Source: Flavobacteriales bacterium
GTDB taxonomy: Bacteria > Bacteroidota > Bacteroidia > Flavobacteriales > BACL11
NCBI GenBank assembly: GCA_002728175.1
Contig: PBVH01000017.1
Span: forward strand, 1 to 24,838
Reading direction: 5' to 3'
Length of the DNA: 24,838 bases
This document shows, piece after piece, positions 22,138-24,838 of the stretch. A program made the translations under genes and the position numbers. The notes under the pieces are model-generated. The model saw only the letters and a list, made by a program, of their open reading frames with translations, ran no database searches and was not told the DNA's origin. Position 1 is the stretch's first letter, and the number at the start of each line of letters is the position of its first letter.

Positions 22138-23162
22138 CTTTTATTTAAACTTTTATATAATGATTCTATTTTCTTATATAGTTCAGGTAGTTTTTTGAAA
22201 ATTACGTATGACCTTTGAAACTTTTTAATGTTGAACGCCATAGGACCCTGAACAATCTCACCATTTTTTGTTATGCTAGATGCTATTCCACTTTGACCTG
22301 CTATTTTTACATCATTAGCAATTTTTATATGGCCGTTAATTGCAGTTTGACCACCTATCATGCATCTTTTTCCAATTTTAGATGATCCTGCAATTGCAGT
22401 TTGTGCAGCTATTACTGTATTCTCATCAATTTCAACATTATGTCCAATTTGAATTAGATTGTCAAGTTTAACTCCTTTTCTTATTATTGTTGATCCCATT
22501 GTTGCTCTGTCAATAGTAGTATTTGCACCAATTTCAACATCACTTTCTATTATTACATTACCAACTTGTTTAATTTTGGTATAATTTGTACTTTTATTTG
22601 CAGCAAATCCAAAACCATCAGCCCCAATTACAACACCTGAATGTATAATATTATTTTTTCCAATATTACAGTCATGATAAATTTTTACGCCAGGGTATAA
22701 AATTGTATTTTCTCCAATATTTACATTTTCCCCTACAAAACAATTTGGAAAAATTTTAACATTTTTTGATATCCTTACATTTTTTCCAATGAAAGTAAAA
22801 TCACCAATATAAACATTTTTAGAAATTTTTGAATTTTCGGAAATTTTTGAATTTTTAGAAATTCCATTTTTTTCTAATGATTTGTTACTATATATTTCTA
22901 TAACTTTACTAAAAGAAATATAAGGGTCTTTTACCTTAATTAAGGTTTTGTTTATTTTTCGATCAGAGAAAAACATATCACTTACTATAATTATGCTAGC
23001 ATTAGTAGAATAAATAAATTCAGTGTATTTTGGGTTAGCTAAAAATGAAATGTCTCCATTTTTTGCGTCTTCAATTTTTGATACATTTTTTACTTTTGTA
23101 TTTGGATTTCCAATTACTTCACCATCAACAAGCTCTGATATTTTTTCTGCTGTTAAAATCAT
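22134..23162 (-). CDS. lpxD: UDP-3-O-(3-hydroxyacyl)glucosamine N-acyltransferase
   Basis: This is a 342-residue acyltransferase for the third step of lipid A synthesis. The N-terminal uridine-binding domain spans about 1-100, with a DISFLANPKY motif. A left-handed beta-helix with hexapeptide repeats runs from about 101 to 300. GADGFGFA (180-187) is typical and the catalytic histidine lies in IQIGHNVEI (His241). The C-terminal helix is FKKLPELYKKIESLYKSL. Length is close to the E. coli enzyme (341). Part of the first coils consists of nearly identical 18-base repeats. A good promoter-like site lies just upstream, inside the end of the HD gene, so lpxD may be transcribed partly on its own. The gap to the HD gene is 31 bases. 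Confidence 0.96.
   Translation of the reverse strand: MILTAEKISELVDGEVIGNPNTKVKNVSKIEDAKNGDISFLANPKYTEFIYSTNASIIIVSDMFFSDRKINKTLIKVKDPYISFSKVIEIYSNKSLEKNGISKNSKISENSKISKNVYIGDFTFIGKNVRISKNVKIFPNCFVGENVNIGENTILYPGVKIYHDCNIGKNNIIHSGVVIGADGFGFAANKSTNYTKIKQVGNVIIESDVEIGANTTIDRATMGSTIIRKGVKLDNLIQIGHNVEIDENTVIAAQTAIAGSSKIGKRCMIGGQTAINGHIKIANDVKIAGQSGIASSITKNGEIVQGPMAFNIKKFQRSYVIFKKLPELYKKIESLYKSLNKR
22822..22863 (-). repeat. 18-base tandem repeat coding hexapeptide coils in lpxD
   Basis: On the plus strand GAAATTTTTGAATTTTCG at 22822-22839 is followed by GAAATTTTTGAATTTTTA at 22840-22857 and then GAAATTCC. The two full copies differ at two bases. The period of 18 bases equals six codons, one turn of the beta-helix: the protein reads ISKNSK, ISENSK, ISKNVY at residues 101-118. 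Confidence 0.6.
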
Positions 23163-23167
23163 CTTTA

Positions 23168-23198
23168 CAAATCTAATAAATATAGGTGTATGTTTAAA
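23168..23198 (-). promoter_or_regulatory. Candidate promoter for lpxD
   Basis: Read on the minus strand, TTTA (23198-23195), a 19-base spacer and TAGATTTG (23175-23168) match TTTG-N19-TAnnTTTG with one mismatch in the -33 box. The -7 box ends five bases before the lpxD ATG, so a leaderless or nearly leaderless transcript is predicted. The site overlaps the stop codon of the HD gene. Confidence 0.45.
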
Positions 23199-24435
23199 AT
23201 ATATTATTAAATTCTTTGGGATAGCATAAAAAATATTTTTGCTTAATATTTGTTTTTCGATTACTAAAATGGTCTGAAACTTTTGTGAGGTCTACAATTT
23301 TCCTGTTATTTAATAATATATTAATTTTTTCTTCATCTATTTTGTATGTGTTGTGACTAATCTTTTTTGTGAAAACAAAATACGATGCTTCTTTATAACT
23401 TACATTATATTTTTTTTGTATTGTGAAATTAATTTTTTCAATTATTTTAGATGAGAATTTTTTATCTTGAATTTTTATTTTTAGTAGATTTCTGTTTATT
23501 ATCATATTTGAAAGCTTTGACAAAACTTTATCTTGTTCATTACACCATTGTTTAATACAAGTATAGATTTCATAGTCATCTAGTAGTGCAAATTCTTCTA
23601 ATAAATTGACTTTATTTTTAAAATCTTTATAAGTGTAATTATTTTTTAAAAAAGGTAAAAGAGTAGGGGTAGAGTATATTAAATATTTTTGTTGAACTAA
23701 TTCTTTAGCTCTATTTAGAATATTTATTAGCATATGCTCTGCTGAGATAACTGTTTTGTGTAAATACACTTGCCAATACATTAATCGTCTAGCAAATAGG
23801 AACTTTTCAATAGAATGTATTCCTTTTTCTTCAATTACTAATTTTTCATCTACTACATTCATCATATTGATGATTCTTTCTACACCAATATTTCCTTCGC
23901 TCACTCCAGTATAAAAACTATCTCTTTTTAAATAATCAAGTCTATCCATATCAATCTGAGAAGACACTAAATTATAAAAGTATTTTTTGGAATATTTATT
24001 GCTAAAAATATTAATAGATAAATTTAATTTATTGTTAAAAATTTGATTTAGTTTTTGCATATACAATAAAGATATTTTTTCGTGTGAAATATTTTTAACA
24101 ATTGTTTTCTCTAATGCGTGAGAAAATGGACCATGTCCAATATCATGTAATAATATTGCTATTTTTAATGCTAAACTTTCTTTCTCTGTAATTGTAATTT
24201 TTTTTTTTCTTAAGTGTTCAATTGTTCTTTGCATCAAGAACATAGATCCTAATGCATGTTGAAATCTAGTGTGATTTGATCCTGGATAAATTAAGTTAGC
24301 TAAGCCTAATTGAGTAATCCTTCTAAGCCTCTGAAAATATTTATGATTAATAAGCTCATTTATTAAATTGTCCTCTAAACAAATAAAACCGTATACTGTA
24401 TCGTTTATAATTTTATCTTTTTTATCTTTATACAT
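23194..24435 (-). CDS. HD superfamily phosphohydrolase (COG1078 / dNTPase-like)
   Basis: This is a 413-residue protein of the HD family related to dGTPases and SAMHD1. The N-terminal INDTVYGFICL and the segment FQRLRRITQLGLANLIYPG (34-52), then HTRFQHALGS with His60, LLHDIGHGPFSH (96-106) with the HD pair His97-Asp98, and IDMDRLDYLKRDSFYTG give the full metal-site pattern. The likely role is nucleotide triphosphate hydrolysis; the substrate is unknown. I use the ATG at 24435 (MYKDKKDK), because a longer frame to 24519 begins inside the divergent porX gene and lacks family character. It is the first gene of the minus-strand operon with lpxD, a neighbourhood that appears often in Bacteroidota genomes. 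The C-terminal part is lysine and asparagine rich. Confidence 0.88.
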   Translation of the reverse strand: MYKDKKDKIINDTVYGFICLEDNLINELINHKYFQRLRRITQLGLANLIYPGSNHTRFQHALGSMFLMQRTIEHLRKKKITITEKESLALKIAILLHDIGHGPFSHALEKTIVKNISHEKISLLYMQKLNQIFNNKLNLSINIFSNKYSKKYFYNLVSSQIDMDRLDYLKRDSFYTGVSEGNIGVERIINMMNVVDEKLVIEEKGIHSIEKFLFARRLMYWQVYLHKTVISAEHMLINILNRAKELVQQKYLIYSTPTLLPFLKNNYTYKDFKNKVNLLEEFALLDDYEIYTCIKQWCNEQDKVLSKLSNMIINRNLLKIKIQDKKFSSKIIEKINFTIQKKYNVSYKEASYFVFTKKISHNTYKIDEEKINILLNNRKIVDLTKVSDHFSNRKTNIKQKYFLCYPKEFNNIF

Positions 24436-24465
24436 ATGATAACTAATCTTTTTTTTATTTTTTTG
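24435..24465 (+). promoter_or_regulatory. Weak candidate promoter for porX
   Basis: TATG at 24435-24438, a 19-base spacer, and TTTTTTTG at 24458-24465 fit TTTG-N19-TAnnTTTG with one mismatch in each box. Transcription from it would leave a leader of about 15 bases before the ATG at 24485. The site overlaps the divergent HD gene start. Confidence 0.25.
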
Positions 24466-24484
24466 TAAAACTAATAAATAAATT

Positions 24485-24838
24485 ATGATAAATATTCTTT
24501 GGGCAGATGATGAAATCAATTTGTTGAAACCACATATAATTTATTTAGAAGATAAAGGTTATAATGTCATTTCTGCTAAAAGTGGAGATGAAGCACTTGA
24601 AAAATTAGTGTCCAATAATTTTGATCTTATTTTTTTAGATGAAAATATGCCTGGGATTTCTGGTTTAGAAACCTTAAATATAATTAAAGAGAAATATAGG
24701 CATATTCCAGTTATAATGATTACAAAAAGTGAGGAGGAAAGTATTATGGAAGAGGCAATTGGTGCAAAAATAGCTGATTATTTAATTAAACCAGTTAATC
24801 CATCTCAAATACTATTAGCAATTAAAAAAAATTTAGAT
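24485..24838 (+). CDS. porX: PorX-type response regulator, T9SS control (partial, N-terminal part)
   Basis: Only the first 118 residues are in the window, making up a complete receiver domain. It begins MINILWADDEINLLKPHI, with the acidic pair (Asp8-Asp9), the phospho-acceptor Asp52 in LIFLDENMPG, the threonine/lysine region MITKSEEESIMEEAIGAK, and the lysine-proline pair in YLIKPVNPSQI. These segments match PorX, whose remaining part, a PglZ-like phosphatase-fold domain, would continue past the right edge. In Porphyromonas and Flavobacterium PorX acts with the histidine kinase PorY to control the type IX secretion system. The gene diverges from the HD-lpx operon across a 49-base gap. This identity is well supported even without the C-terminal domain, since the DENMPG and KIADYLIKPVNP sequence is distinctive. 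Confidence 0.88.
   Translation, partial: MINILWADDEINLLKPHIIYLEDKGYNVISAKSGDEALEKLVSNNFDLIFLDENMPGISGLETLNIIKEKYRHIPVIMITKSEEESIMEEAIGAKIADYLIKPVNPSQILLAIKKNLD

Noticed and set aside
24436..24519. Longer start for the HD gene at 24519
   Set aside because: It begins within porX coding sequence and adds a hydrophobic stretch foreign to the family; the ATG at 24435 gives the expected N-terminus.
1..24838. Search for a defence system, phage, integron, CRISPR or transposon
   Set aside because: No nuclease, helicase, integrase, transposase, direct-repeat array or toxin-antitoxin pair was recognised; most genes are core metabolism, envelope or secreted proteins of a Bacteroidota genome.

Overview
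The window comes from a very AT-rich member of the Bacteroidota, most likely an uncultured, probably marine, Flavobacteriales. The evidence is the PorX-type response regulator, the type IX secretion (T9SS) C-terminal sorting signals, the fused lpxC/fabZ gene, promoters of the Bacteroidota form TTTG-N19-TAnnTTTG, and the scarcity of Shine-Dalgarno sites. The genus cannot be told from this sequence. Coding density is very high. The longest gap between genes is about 98 bases (10087-10184), so no stretch over 300 bases lacks a gene. I see no tRNA, rRNA, CRISPR array, insertion sequence or phage gene.

Left part (1-14196), mostly plus strand. It starts with the last codons of a T9SS cargo gene. 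Next come an exported rhodanese-thioredoxin fusion, an MFS-type transporter whose natural start seems to be a non-standard ATT codon, a membrane-anchored metallophosphoesterase, and an overlapping GNAT-like transferase. An exported PHB-depolymerase-type esterase follows, then a minus-strand SRPBCC protein, a large secreted Kelch protein, a BI-1/YccA membrane protein, a minus-strand nitroreductase, a fructosamine-kinase-type enzyme, the chaperone HtpG, a Rieske oxygenase, and a secreted PI-PLC-like protein. The esterase, the Kelch protein and the PLC-like protein end in the same C-terminal module of about 38 residues, which looks like a T9SS sorting signal of a variant type.

Right part (14225-24435), all minus strand. 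Eleven genes lie head to tail with gaps from a 4-base overlap to 31 bases. In transcription order they are an HD-domain phosphohydrolase, lpxD, lpxC/fabZ, lpxA, efp, serC, serA, a DUF1015 gene, a yggS-type PLP protein, ridA and meaB. The first part makes the lipid A precursor and 3-hydroxyacyl chains. The middle holds EF-P. The last part makes serine and handles PLP and reactive enamines, with MeaB at the end. The right edge holds the start of porX on the plus strand, divergent from this operon.

Overall this is a mostly core-genome region and no clear new defence or mobile system is visible. The points most worth following are the shared variant T9SS signal, the missing standard start codon of the transporter, the serine/PLP/enamine cluster with its DUF1015 member, and several promoters with exact spacing, some of which predict leaderless or nearly leaderless mRNAs.
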